Shown in pieces: positions 16,823 to 26,789 of a stretch of DNA of 64,000 nucleotides. The notes beneath the pieces are model-generated. The model was not told the origin of the DNA and did no database searches. It saw nothing but the letters and a program-made list of their open reading frames with translations. The stretch spans positions 248,001 to 312,000 of the forward strand of contig NZ_CP034443.1 of the NCBI RefSeq assembly GCF_003952365.1. The letters run 5' to 3'. The stretch's first letter is position 1. Each line of letters starts with the position of its first letter. The translations under genes were made by a program, and so were the position numbers. The stretch comes from Mesorhizobium sp. M9A.F.Ca.ET.002.03.1.2 (GTDB lineage Bacteria > Pseudomonadota > Alphaproteobacteria > Rhizobiales > Rhizobiaceae).

Positions 16823-17890
16823 ATGCGAACCAATAGACAGTATACGATCGGCATCCTTGCCGACGACCTGACCAGCGCCGCGGACGGCGCCGGCCCGTTC
16901 GTCGAGCGGGGCTTGAGAGCCGTAGTCGGCCGGGGATGCCTGCCGAAGGAGGGGGCAACGATCGTCGCCGTCGATAGCGGATCTCGATCTGTTGCCGCGA
17001 CGCAGGCTGCGGAACGCGCGGCGGACCTTGCCGCGCAACTCGCTTCGCGCGATGTCCTCTACAAAACCGTGGACTCCACGCTGCGGGGCCATGTGACGGC
17101 TGAGCTGGAGGCCGCTTTCAAGGCAAGCGGCCGCAAGATGCTTGTCTTTGGCCCGGCGTTCCCCGCTGCAGGACGCACGACCGTCAGAGGCGTTCAACTT
17201 GTGGATGGCGTACCGGTAGGCGAAACCGCCTACTGCCGCGACCCCGTTCATCCGGCGCGGCACTCGCGGCTGGTCGACTTTGTTCCTGACACCGTCGGCA
17301 ACGTCGTCATCCTCGACGCCGCGACGCAGGACGATCTCGACACACAGATTGCCGCTCTGCCGGAACCGCAATCGATCCTTTGGGTGGGTTCTCCCGGCAT
17401 GGCGGTGGCCTTGGCGAAACGCCTTGCGACGGTTGCGGGTGGATCGAATGCGACCGTGGCGGCTCATGGCGACATTCTAGTCGCAATCGGCAGCGCCAAC
17501 CCGCTCAGCCATCGTCAGGCCGATGAGATCGCCGCGGAAGCTGGGGTCACCTTGCTGCGGGCTCCGGTCTGGCGCGCGGATGATCCCATGTCCGTGTTGC
17601 GTGACATCGCTCAGGATGCGACTGGACGACTGCGCGACAAGCGCTTCGATGTCGTGATCGCCACCGGCGGGGATACTATGGAAGCCATTCTCGACGGCCT
17701 GAATATCCGGGCGTTCGATATCCTGCGGGAGTTCGAGCCAGGCTTTCCGCTGGGTCGCGCCTTGCTCGGGGATGGGCGCGAGCTTCTTATCGCCATGAAG
17801 GCCGGTGGCTTCGGTGACGACGATACGCTTCGTCGTGCAATCGCCCAACTCCGCCAGAACACTATAGTACGAGAACAAGCATTGTCATGA
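16823..17890 (+). CDS. Four-carbon acid sugar kinase (DUF1537, D-threonate/erythronate kinase type)
   Basis: 355 residues, somewhat short for a family near 420. The N-terminal domain opens IGILADDLTSAADGAGPFVERG, with S where most members have G in ADDLTGA. It continues LYKTVDSTLRGHVTAELEA, which binds the sugar acid. The C-terminal nucleotide-binding domain shows VVIATGGDTMEAIL and ELLIAMKAGGFGDDDTL. Members phosphorylate D-threonate, L-threonate or D-erythronate. The next gene is pdxA-like and overlaps its stop (ATGA). The kinase/PdxA2 pair is the known D-threonate route to dihydroxyacetone phosphate. The pathway call rests on that pairing. Confidence 0.82.
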   Translation: MRTNRQYTIGILADDLTSAADGAGPFVERGLRAVVGRGCLPKEGATIVAVDSGSRSVAATQAAERAADLAAQLASRDVLYKTVDSTLRGHVTAELEAAFKASGRKMLVFGPAFPAAGRTTVRGVQLVDGVPVGETAYCRDPVHPARHSRLVDFVPDTVGNVVILDAATQDDLDTQIAALPEPQSILWVGSPGMAVALAKRLATVAGGSNATVAAHGDILVAIGSANPLSHRQADEIAAEAGVTLLRAPVWRADDPMSVLRDIAQDATGRLRDKRFDVVIATGGDTMEAILDGLNIRAFDILREFEPGFPLGRALLGDGRELLIAMKAGGFGDDDTLRRAIAQLRQNTIVREQALS

Positions 17891-18885
17891 CCCGAGCCGC
17901 TCCCCTTGCCATCACGATGGGTGATGCCTCCGGCATCGGCCCGGAGATCGTGGCGAAGACGTTGGCCAGAGGCGATGAGCGCGCGGTCATCTTCGGCAGC
18001 TACCTCGTGATGGAGGACGTCGTCCGTCGTCTGGGTCTCGACCTGACGGTCAGGCATATCGCCGGACTTGGAGAAACACGCTTCGAGCCGCGGTCCATCG
18101 AGGTGGTCGAGGCGACCCAGATCCGGGCGCTGCCGCCGCTTGGGACCGTCAACGCCATTTCCGGCCAGGCTTCCTTCGATGCAATTGTAGCCGCCATAAC
18201 AGCGGCTAAGGCCGGCACCATCAGCGGCATCGTTACAGCACCGATTAACAAGAAAGCGATGGGATGCGCGGGCATTCGCTATCCCGGCCATACCGAGATT
18301 CTGGCCGACTATGGCGGCGCAAAGCGAGTTGCGATGATGCTGGCCAATGACGATATCCGCACGGTTCTCGTCACCATCCACACGTCGCTTCGCAAGGCTA
18401 TCGACCAGGCGGATTTCGACGCGCAGATGTCGGCGATCCGGTTGGCCCATGACGGCGGCAAGGCCCTCGGGATTGCGGCACCACGCGTTGCAGTGGCAGG
18501 GCTCAATCCCCATGCCGGCGAAGGTGGTCTCTTCGGTGACGAAGAAATCCGGATCATCCGGCCAGCGATTGAGGCGGCGCGCGCCGAGGGCATCGATGCC
18601 AGCGGCCCATGGCCCGGCGACACGGTCTACATGCAGGCCCGCAAGGGTCGCTTCGATGTGGTCGTAGCCCAATATCACGACCAGGGCCTGATCCCGGTAA
18701 AATATCTCGGACTCGAGAAGGGCGTGAACATCACGCTGGGCCTGCCGTTCGTTCGCACGAGCCCCGACCACGGAACGGCATTCGATATCGCAGGTCAAGG
18801 CATCGCCGATCCCACCAGTCTGGAGACCGCGCTCACCTACGCCCGGCGGCTCGTCGCCGCGCAAACCAAGACCAAGGAACTTTAG
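17887..18885 (+). CDS. pdxA2: PdxA family dehydrogenase, probable 4-phospho-D-threonate 3-dehydrogenase (PdxA2)
   Basis: 332 residues. PdxA landmarks are AITMGDASGIGPEIVAKTL at the N-terminus, the metal histidine in YPGHTEILADYGG, NPHAGEGGLFGDEE, and YHDQGLIPVKYLGLEKG followed by RTSPDHGTAFDIAG. Enzymes of this family oxidise and decarboxylate 4-phosphohydroxy acids with NAD. Because it is coupled to a DUF1537 kinase, I favour the catabolic PdxA2 role (4-phospho-D-threonate or -erythronate to dihydroxyacetone phosphate) over vitamin B6 synthesis. An 11-base gap leads to the barrel/cupin gene. Confidence 0.85.
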   Translation: MTRAAPLAITMGDASGIGPEIVAKTLARGDERAVIFGSYLVMEDVVRRLGLDLTVRHIAGLGETRFEPRSIEVVEATQIRALPPLGTVNAISGQASFDAIVAAITAAKAGTISGIVTAPINKKAMGCAGIRYPGHTEILADYGGAKRVAMMLANDDIRTVLVTIHTSLRKAIDQADFDAQMSAIRLAHDGGKALGIAAPRVAVAGLNPHAGEGGLFGDEEIRIIRPAIEAARAEGIDASGPWPGDTVYMQARKGRFDVVVAQYHDQGLIPVKYLGLEKGVNITLGLPFVRTSPDHGTAFDIAGQGIADPTSLETALTYARRLVAAQTKTKEL

Positions 18886-18896
18886 AGGGTAGTCCA

Positions 18897-19952
18897 ATGG
18901 GCCTTCGCTTCATCTTCATGCTCACCCGCAACGACCGCACTGTCGAGGACGCGTCCAAACAACTCCAGACCGCCTTGAAGCTCGGCGTACGCCACATCGG
19001 CTTCAAGGATATCGGCCTGCCGATCGAGCAGTTGAAATCCCTCAACGCCGCCATCAAGGCGGGCGGGGCGACATCCTATCTGGAAGTCGTGTCGCTCGAC
19101 CGCGACAGTGAGATCGCCTCTGCACGCGCCGCGACCGAGATTGGCGTGGATGTGTTGCTGGGAGGCACGCGCGTCGATGACGTCCTGCCGGTGATCGCCG
19201 GCACAGACATCCAGTATTGCCCCTTCCCGGGCCGTATCGCGGGCCACCCGAGCGTGCTGGAAGGCAGCATTGCCGAGATCGTCGACAGTGCCCGGACGCT
19301 CGCGGCACGCGATGGTGTGCATGGCCTGGACCTATTAGCCTACCGGTCCAAGGAAGACGTGCCAGTGCTGATCAAGGCAGTCTGTGCCGCAGTATCCAAG
19401 CCCGTCTATGTCGCCGGATCCATCGATACACCGGCGCGGATCGGCGTGGTCAAGGACGCTGGAGCCGCCGGTTTTACCATCGGCACCGCCGCGCTCGATG
19501 GCAAATACCCGGCGCCGGAAAAGGATGTGTCGAGCCAGCTCGCTGCGATCCTGCGCGACGTCGCCGCGCTCAACAGGCACATCTCGCCGTTCCACAAGAA
19601 GAATTTGGCGCGCTCCTTCGAGCATTTCTCGGATACCTGGTCGCCCAAGGTCGCAGGCCAGGTCAACAACATTCAGGTCAAGCTCGCCAAGTTCGCGGGC
19701 GAGTTCGTCTGGCACTTCCACCCGCAGGAGGACGAGCTGTTCTTCGTGCACAAGGGGCGCCTGCTCATGAAGTTCCGCGATCGCGACGAGATCGTCGAGC
19801 CGGGCGAATTCATCGTCGTGCCGCATGGCGTAGAGCATTGCCCAGTCGCCCTGGATGACACCTGCGAGGTCATGCTGCTTGAGCCGGACAGCACGGTGAA
19901 CACCGGCTCGGCAAAGTATGCGCGCAGGGTGACCGAGCTCGGTCGGGTTTGA
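18897..19952 (+). CDS. TIM-barrel / cupin fusion protein of unknown function
   Basis: 351 residues. The first 230 or so look like a phosphate-binding beta/alpha barrel: RFIFMLTRNDRTVEDASKQL, HIGFKDIGLP, GVDVLLGGTRVDDVL, then the end strands VYVAGSIDTPARIGVV and AGAAGFTIGTAALDG, where HisA/ThiG-type barrels hold phosphate. Residues from about 250 form a cupin: NNIQVKLAKF, EFVWHFHPQEDELFFVHKG (metal histidines and glutamate), then GEFIVVPHGVEHCP. I do not recognise this pair of domains as a named enzyme. It is the third gene after a sugar-acid kinase and PdxA2, with an 11-base gap, so it may act on or signal their phosphorylated product. Confidence 0.75.
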   Translation: MGLRFIFMLTRNDRTVEDASKQLQTALKLGVRHIGFKDIGLPIEQLKSLNAAIKAGGATSYLEVVSLDRDSEIASARAATEIGVDVLLGGTRVDDVLPVIAGTDIQYCPFPGRIAGHPSVLEGSIAEIVDSARTLAARDGVHGLDLLAYRSKEDVPVLIKAVCAAVSKPVYVAGSIDTPARIGVVKDAGAAGFTIGTAALDGKYPAPEKDVSSQLAAILRDVAALNRHISPFHKKNLARSFEHFSDTWSPKVAGQVNNIQVKLAKFAGEFVWHFHPQEDELFFVHKGRLLMKFRDRDEIVEPGEFIVVPHGVEHCPVALDDTCEVMLLEPDSTVNTGSAKYARRVTELGRV

Positions 19953-20025
19953 GGCGAGTGCGCGAACTCGTGGACTGGCACCGCAGTTCGGTGGCACCGT
20001 AGTTCACCTCGATAGGGTCTCGATA

Positions 20026-21057
20026 ATGCAATCCAATGCTATCCGCCTCGACTTCCGCTCCGATACGGTCACCCGCCCCACCCCACAAATGCGTGCGGCG
20101 ATGGCGGCCGCCGAAGTGGGCGACGATGTGTTGGGCGATGATGTCACGGTCCAGGCGCTCGAGGCGCGCGTTGCCACGATGTTCGGCAAAGAAGCGGGAC
20201 TCCTGCTGCCGACCGGCACTATGGCCAATCTCGCTGCCATCATGAGCCATTGCCAGCGCGGCGAGGAGTATCTCTGCGCGAGCGGAGCGCATACCTATCT
20301 GTGGGAAGCGGGGGGCGCTGCCGTCCTGGGCTCGGTCCAGCCGCAGCCTTTGCCGGTCCGGGCCGACGGCACTATCCCCATCGAGGATCTACACGCCGCG
20401 GTTAAGGATGACGATCCGCATTTTGCAATCACGCGTCTGGTCACGATAGAGAACACGTTCGCCGGGCGGGTATTGCCGCGAGAACATCTGGCCGAGGTCG
20501 TCGAATTTGCACGGGAGCGGAAGCTCGCCACTCACCTTGACGGTGCGCGCCTGTTCAACGCGGCAGCGGCGCTCGGCATTGATGTCGGGTACCTGGCAGA
20601 GGGCTTCGATAGCGTGTCGTTGTGCCTTTCAAAGGGGCTCGGGGCGCCGCTCGGATCAGTACTGGTTGGCAATGCCACATTGATCGCCCGTGGGCGCCGG
20701 TGGCGCAAGATGCTCGGCGGCGGAATGCGGCAGGCGGGAATAATCGCTGCGGCGGGGCTGCACGCGCTCGACCATCACGTCGACCGTCTGGTCGAGGATC
20801 ACGCCAACGCTCAGGCACTCGCGGACGGCTTCACGGGTATCGAGGGATTGCAGGTGACGCCGCCGCAGTCCAACGTAGTGTTTGTCGAGCTCGCGCCCGA
20901 GCTGGCGACCCAGCTTTCAAAAGCGCTGCGTGAACTCGGCATCGCGGCGAGTTTCTGGCCGGGTGGACGGATGCGCTGGGTTACCCATCTCGACGTCGAT
21001 CGTGTCGCCGTTGACGAGGCAATCGCAGCGGTGCGCGAGGTCGCGGAGGCGCCGTGA
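20026..21057 (+). CDS. ltaE: Low-specificity L-threonine aldolase
   Basis: 343 residues, fold type I PLP enzyme. RLDFRSDTVTRPTPQMRAAM at the N-terminus and GDDVLGDDVTVQALE are hallmarks. The PLP aspartate is in ATHLDGARLFNAA and the Schiff-base lysine in VSLCLSKGLGAPLGSVL. It cleaves L-threonine or L-allo-threonine to glycine and acetaldehyde, and accepts other beta-hydroxy amino acids. It follows the barrel/cupin gene after 73 bases on the same strand and is probably the last gene of that operon. A hairpin (21095-21116) lies downstream. Confidence 0.9.
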   Translation: MQSNAIRLDFRSDTVTRPTPQMRAAMAAAEVGDDVLGDDVTVQALEARVATMFGKEAGLLLPTGTMANLAAIMSHCQRGEEYLCASGAHTYLWEAGGAAVLGSVQPQPLPVRADGTIPIEDLHAAVKDDDPHFAITRLVTIENTFAGRVLPREHLAEVVEFARERKLATHLDGARLFNAAAALGIDVGYLAEGFDSVSLCLSKGLGAPLGSVLVGNATLIARGRRWRKMLGGGMRQAGIIAAAGLHALDHHVDRLVEDHANAQALADGFTGIEGLQVTPPQSNVVFVELAPELATQLSKALRELGIAASFWPGGRMRWVTHLDVDRVAVDEAIAAVREVAEAP

Positions 21058-21361
21058 GCGCACAGTACGGCAAAGATCGAGCCGTTAGACCGCGCCCGCC
21101 TTCAGCCGCAGGCGGGATGATCCGAAGGTTGGACGGACAGCGCCCGATCGAAGCCCAACCTTCCTCCCAGGCTAGGGGTGCTGCCGACCGGGCAGGTCGA
21201 CCGAGCGTGGCGCTCTTCCGAGCGGATTCTGGTGTAACTCCTACCACTTTGAGCTCATGCACTCGCAGACTTGACTGCGAGGGAACGTGGGGAGTCCGCT
21301 CACCGTCTACTGACACCTTGACTTCGCGTCGTGTGCGGCAGGCCTGACTTTCGGCTGATCT
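21058..21361. other. Intergenic region between convergent genes with two hairpins
   Basis: About 300 bases. CCCGCCT/AGGCGGG (21095-21116) and CTCGCAG/CTGCGAG (21262-21281) can each form 7-base-pair stems. Neither has a clear T-run. They may end the ltaE and oxidoreductase transcripts. No coding potential is seen. Confidence 0.4.
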
Positions 21362-22684
21362 TCAGATAGCGGCGATGTCCAGCTTCGAACCGTCGACCAG
21401 ACGCGACAGGCGGAACGGTGTAGGATCGACGCAAGGCGTGTCGTTTACGACGAGCTCTGCGGCCAGATGGCCAAGCCCCGGACCCAAACCGAAGCCGTGG
21501 CCCGAGCAGCCCGCCGCGAGGACGAGGCCTTTCACCCCGTCCACCTGCGACACCACAGGCACTGCGTCCGGCGTGCAATCGACGAAGCCGCCCCAGGCGC
21601 TATCGATCTCTATATCGCCGAGTTGAGGGAAGGTTTTCCGGACACTCTCCACCACTTGGCCTACCAGCCATTTCAAGGGTGGAGGGTCCAGCACGCGATT
21701 CTTTTCGAATATCCGATCGTCACTGGTCAGGAGCGCCGGCAATGAATCCGGCCCCGAAACGAACGATTGGCCGATGCCGAGCCTGACGTTCTTCAGGCGA
21801 CGCAAGAATTGCGGCATGAATTCCCGGCTATACCGGATAGCCTGGGGCGTGATTTCGAGGTTCGCCTTGCCGCTGATCGCAAGCGTATAGCTGCCGTCCA
21901 GTCGGCGCGTGATCGTGCAGTAGGGTGTGGAGACCGCCTCGCCTATATTGATTGTCGGGGTGGAACGCAGCGCGGTCTGCCGGATGCTCGCTTGGGGGAA
22001 ACTGATCCCGAGCGGCCTCAGGAAGCGCGAGGACCAGGCGCCAGCGGCGCACAGCACCGCGCTGGTTCTGATGTAGCCCTTCTCCGTGTGCACGCCCGCA
22101 ATCTTGCCATTGGCCAAGTCGAGCGCCCGCGCGGCGCATTCCTGGTGGATCGTGGCGCCCAGAGCTCTGGCCCCATCGGCGATAGCCGGCGCGGCGAGCG
22201 CAGGTTCGGCCTTACCGTCCCGGTCCGAATAGGTCCCGCCGACCCATTTGTCGCGCGCTTCGGGGACGCGTTCGGCCACCTCCGCCCGGCTCAGCACGCG
22301 GGTGTCGACCTCGTACTCCCTGGCGACCTCGCGCCACCTTTCCCAGCCGGCGAGCACAGCCTCGTCGTGAGTCGCATAGACGAGACCGCACCGTCGAAAT
22401 CCAAGGTCCCGATTGATATCGCGCGTGAGCTCGTCCCACAGTCGCATGGAGATCACCGAGAGCGGCAGTTCGCGCCGATCGCGGTTCTGCTGGCGGCACC
22501 AACCCCAGTTTCGGCTCGATTGTTCACAGGCGACGTGGCCCTTCTCGAGCAGAGCCACAGAGAGGCCACGCTTCGCCAGGAAATAGGCGGCCGTAGAGCC
22601 GAGGATGCCGCCGCCGACGATGACGACGTCGACCTCGGCCGGAAGACGCTCATCGCTGTGAATGCGTTCGACTCGGGGCGACAT
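21362..22684 (-). CDS. FAD-dependent amine oxidoreductase (DAO family), copy 1
   Basis: 440 residues. The FAD-binding Rossmann motif is VDVVIVGGGILGSTAAYFLAKRG followed by VALLEKG. A distinctive segment EQSSRNWGWCRQQNRD lies near residue 60. C-terminal FAD contacts are DCTPDAVPVVSQVDGVKGLVLAAG followed by GHGFGLGPGLGHLAAEL. Relatives oxidise D-amino acids, sarcosine, N-methyl amino acids or opines at the amine. A clear paralogue with the same SRNWGWCRQQNRD segment lies at 35708-37033. It is isolated between convergent ltaE and a degenerate region, so its substrate is not set by context. Confidence 0.82.
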   Translation of the reverse strand: MSPRVERIHSDERLPAEVDVVIVGGGILGSTAAYFLAKRGLSVALLEKGHVACEQSSRNWGWCRQQNRDRRELPLSVISMRLWDELTRDINRDLGFRRCGLVYATHDEAVLAGWERWREVAREYEVDTRVLSRAEVAERVPEARDKWVGGTYSDRDGKAEPALAAPAIADGARALGATIHQECAARALDLANGKIAGVHTEKGYIRTSAVLCAAGAWSSRFLRPLGISFPQASIRQTALRSTPTINIGEAVSTPYCTITRRLDGSYTLAISGKANLEITPQAIRYSREFMPQFLRRLKNVRLGIGQSFVSGPDSLPALLTSDDRIFEKNRVLDPPPLKWLVGQVVESVRKTFPQLGDIEIDSAWGGFVDCTPDAVPVVSQVDGVKGLVLAAGCSGHGFGLGPGLGHLAAELVVNDTPCVDPTPFRLSRLVDGSKLDIAAI

Positions 22685-22949
22685 GTTTCAACCAACCTCG
22701 GCTGCTAAGAATGCGGAAGCAAAGCTCCGATCAGCCCTTCATCGCATCGTGCGCTCGAAAGAATGTGCCGAAATCATCCAGAACTTCGCCAGATGTGCAG
22801 GTTTTTGATCGCTTGATCGATACGAGCTGCTCAAGCGCGACCGAGTTCCAGTTCGGCGCAGGGCGGCGCAACCTGCTCGTGAGTCCGTTGGATCGCGCTT
22901 GAGGCTCTTGAGCCTACGAGCGAAGTTGTGGAACTCGGCACCCTAGATG

Positions 22950-23070
22950 TCGACATCAAGCGCGGCAGATCGGTCGCCTCCTGGAGGTCGATTCCGTAAT
23001 CGAGAACCTTGGAGAGGGACACGGCAGAGCGCCTGATAGTAGCCACCATCACGCCGAATGATATTTTCAC
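22950..23070 (-). pseudogene. Remnant resembling gamma-glutamyltransferase C-terminal part
   Basis: Across two frames this stretch reads FGVM, then GYYQAL, then SKVLDYGIDLQEATDLPRL. This is the family's conserved FGVMGG-x-Q and D-Y/F-G-x-D-x-Q-x-A-x-D-x-PR region with frame jumps. Nothing intact lies on either side. It is part of an 889-base stretch (22685-23573) without a working gene. Identification is by eye and tentative. Confidence 0.4.
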
Positions 23071-23139
23071 CCTGCGCCGGTCCTCAGGTTCTAGGGTTCG
23101 CTTTGCCCGAACACACGAAATTAGCGAACGCGTCAGCGC

Positions 23140-23390
23140 CACTATGACCTGCGGCGTCTTGCGATCGATCACCTCCAGCGACCCGTAGAAGAAGCGGCGC
23201 CCAAGGCCTGCGATAGCCGATCTTGTCAAGATTTGTATCAATGACCCGGCCACAAAACCTCTTGGAAGAGCGGCTTCTGGACATAGGTGTGGTTCCGCTC
23301 CACAAGAATGATATCGAAATCCTTGCGGCCGAGCCGGCGAACAAGCTCAAGACCTCCAGCTCCACCGCCAACGATGACTATGCGTTTTCA
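23140..23390 (-). pseudogene. Remnant of a type II NADH dehydrogenase N-terminus
   Basis: Starting near 23384 the minus strand reads [20 protein letters not shown], then [23 protein letters not shown], then a TGA near 23238. In another frame it continues FFYGSLEVIDRKTPQVIVAL. Order and content match the FAD-binding N-terminal part of NDH-2. The rest of the enzyme is missing. With the neighbouring transferase-like remnant this suggests a decayed segment between the accessory operons. Confidence 0.45.
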
Positions 23391-23573
23391 TTTCCTTGCC
23401 CAGTCCGCAGTGGAATGCCTCAACGCGACTACCCGCCTGGCGGTGGCGGGCACGATCAAGCTTTGGATTCGATAGCCCCAAGCCAGCGTCATCGTCGCCC
23501 TCAGCATGGGTAGGTCGCGCTAATCTGCCTGCTATTCATACCATCGCTGGCAACCCTTGGAGGCCGCCTCGCC

Positions 23574-24607
<1,034 letters not shown>

Positions 24608-24608
<1 letters not shown>

Positions 24609-25798
24609 CAGGAAATCACTCCCAGTTCGCGTCCCACCTCGCCGAACGCTTCGACCGCCCGGTTGATATCGCCCGCAGAGTGAGCGGCCGACATTTGCGT
24701 CCTGATGCGCGCCTGCCCCTTCGGAACGACCGGAAAGGAGAAACCGATCACATAGATGCCGCGCTCCAGAAGCATGTCCGCCATTTTCGAAGCGAGTGCG
24801 GCGTCGCCGATCACCACCGGGATGATCGGATGGTCGGCGCCGGCCAGCGTGAAACCGAGCTTGGTCATGCCGGCGCGGAAGCGCTCGGCATTGTCGTAGA
24901 GCCGGCGGCGCAGCTCGCCGCCCTCTTCGATCATGTCGAGTACCTTCAGTGACGCGCCCGCGATCGCGGGCATCAGCGTGTTGGAGAAGAGATAAGGCCG
25001 CGAGCGCTGGCGCAGCCATTCGACGATCGGCCTGCTCGCGCTGGTATAGCCGCCGGAGGCGCCGCCAAGCGCCTTGCCGAGCGTACCGGTGAGGATGCCG
25101 ACCCGGCCTTCCACGCCGCAATATTCCGGCGTGCCGCAGCCATGCTCGCCGACGAAGCCGACGGCATGGCTGTCGTCCACCATCACCATCGCGTCGTATT
25201 TTTCCGCGAGGTCGCAGATGCCTTTCAGGTTGGCAATCACGCCGTCCATCGAAAACACGCCGTCCGTGGCAATCAGGCAGAAGCGCGCGTCGGCCGCTTC
25301 CTTGAGCCGCTCCTCCAGTTCCTTCATGTCGTTGTTGGCATATCTATAGCGCTGAGCCTTGGAGAGCCGCACCCCGTCGATGATCGAGGCGTGGTTCAGA
25401 GCGTCGGAGATGATGGCGTCCTCTTCGCCGAGCAGCGTCTCGAACAGCCCGGCATTGGCGTCGAAGCAGGAGGAATAGAGGATCGTGTCCTCCATGCCGA
25501 GAAAGCGCGAGATGCGTTCCTCGAGCTGCTTGTGCTCCTCCTGCGTGCCGCAGATGAAACGCACCGAGGCCATGCCGAAGCCATAACGGTCGAGCGTCGC
25601 CTTCGCCGCCTCGCGCAGTTCCTCGCTGTCGGCGAGGCTCAGATAGTTGTTGGCGCAGAAGTTCAGCACCCTGCCGCCACCGGCAACGGCAATCTCCGCC
25701 GACTGCATCGACGTGATGACGCGCTCCCTCTTGTAGAGGCCCTCCGTCTCCATCTGTGAAACAAGTTCTCGAATGTGGTCTTCCAAGGTCATCGCCAT
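24608..25798 (-). CDS. kbl: Glycine C-acetyltransferase (2-amino-3-ketobutyrate CoA ligase)
   Basis: 396 residues, alpha-oxoamine synthase family. [13 protein letters not shown] opens the catalytic domain. [19 protein letters not shown] holds the PLP aspartate and histidine, and [15 protein letters not shown] the Schiff-base lysine. It converts 2-amino-3-ketobutyrate plus CoA to glycine and acetyl-CoA. The gene overlaps the end of thrB by 10 bases and its own stop overlaps tdh. Direct coupling of a threonine-making gene to a threonine-degrading gene is unusual. Confidence 0.95.
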
Positions 25799-26760
25799 GA
25801 TGCCTCCACCTCCCGTGTTGTGTTCTCTCCGCGAAGCACGTGGAGGATGCGCTCAAAGTGAGTGGGATCATGTGCGTTGAGCAGCGCAGCCTCGCGAGGC
25901 AGGTGCAGATCCCATAGACGCGAAAGCCAAAAACGAAATGCTCCTGCCCGCTGCATTGCAGGAAGCAATGAGCGTTCGGCTGGAGTAAGCGCGCGAACGG
26001 ACTCATAGCCGCCGAGGAAAGCGGCGGCTCGCTCGTCGTGTTGGCGGCCGGTGCAACCATCGACACACCAGTCGTTCAGGCACACGGCGATGTCGAACAG
26101 AAGAACGTCGCAGCCGGCGAAGTAGAAATCGAAGACGCCCGTTAGCTGCTCGCCGTCGAAGAGCACATTGTCGCGAAAAAGATCGGCGTGCACCGGCCCT
26201 TTGGGAAGCTGCTCGTTGGTCAAGGAGGCGGCGATCTGCTTCTGGAAGGTCAGCTCGCTCGTGAGCAACGACCGCTGTTCACTCGAGACGAAACCGCCAA
26301 TCACCGGCACCGCCTCATCCCACCATCCGAGACCTCGCGGATTGACCTGGTGTCGTGGGTAATCGCTCCCGGCCAGGTGCATCCGCGCCAGGATCTCCCC
26401 GACGGAGCGACAATGCGACTTTGTCGGAGCTGTCACACTCTTGCCAGGGAGCCTGTTGACGACCACCGCAGGCCGGCCTTTCAGCGAGTGAAGGATTTCG
26501 CCACTGGCGTTGGCAACCGGATCCGGGACCGGCATTTCCCGCGCCGCAAGATGCTTCATGAAATGGAGATAGAAGGGCAATTGCTCGAATGCGAGCCGCT
26601 CGAACAGCGTGAGCACATACTCTCCGACTCCGGTGTCCACGAAGTAACTCGTGTTCTCGATTCCGGTCGTGATGCCCCGAACGGAACGCGGCCGGCCCAG
26701 ACCCAGCGCTCGCGAGAACGCTGCGACTTCGTCGACTGACAGCTCTGTATAGACAGCCAT
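25789..26760 (-). CDS. thrB: Homoserine kinase (ThrB, APH-fold type)
   Basis: 323 residues, the kinase form typical of rhizobia and pseudomonads rather than the GHMP type of E. coli. It has [21 protein letters not shown] at the start and [12 protein letters not shown]. The catalytic loop is [16 protein letters not shown] and the metal site is [11 protein letters not shown]. It phosphorylates L-homoserine at the hydroxyl with ATP. Thirty bases separate it from thrC, and it overlaps kbl. Most rhizobial thrB genes lie in housekeeping loci, so this may be a second, catabolic copy. Confidence 0.9.
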   Translation of the reverse strand: MAVYTELSVDEVAAFSRALGLGRPRSVRGITTGIENTSYFVDTGVGEYVLTLFERLAFEQLPFYLHFMKHLAAREMPVPDPVANASGEILHSLKGRPAVVVNRLPGKSVTAPTKSHCRSVGEILARMHLAGSDYPRHQVNPRGLGWWDEAVPVIGGFVSSEQRSLLTSELTFQKQIAASLTNEQLPKGPVHADLFRDNVLFDGEQLTGVFDFYFAGCDVLLFDIAVCLNDWCVDGCTGRQHDERAAAFLGGYESVRALTPAERSLLPAMQRAGAFRFWLSRLWDLHLPREAALLNAHDPTHFERILHVLRGENTTREVEASWR

Positions 26761-26789
26761 GGCGAGAATCGGTCCCGATACGCAGTTCT

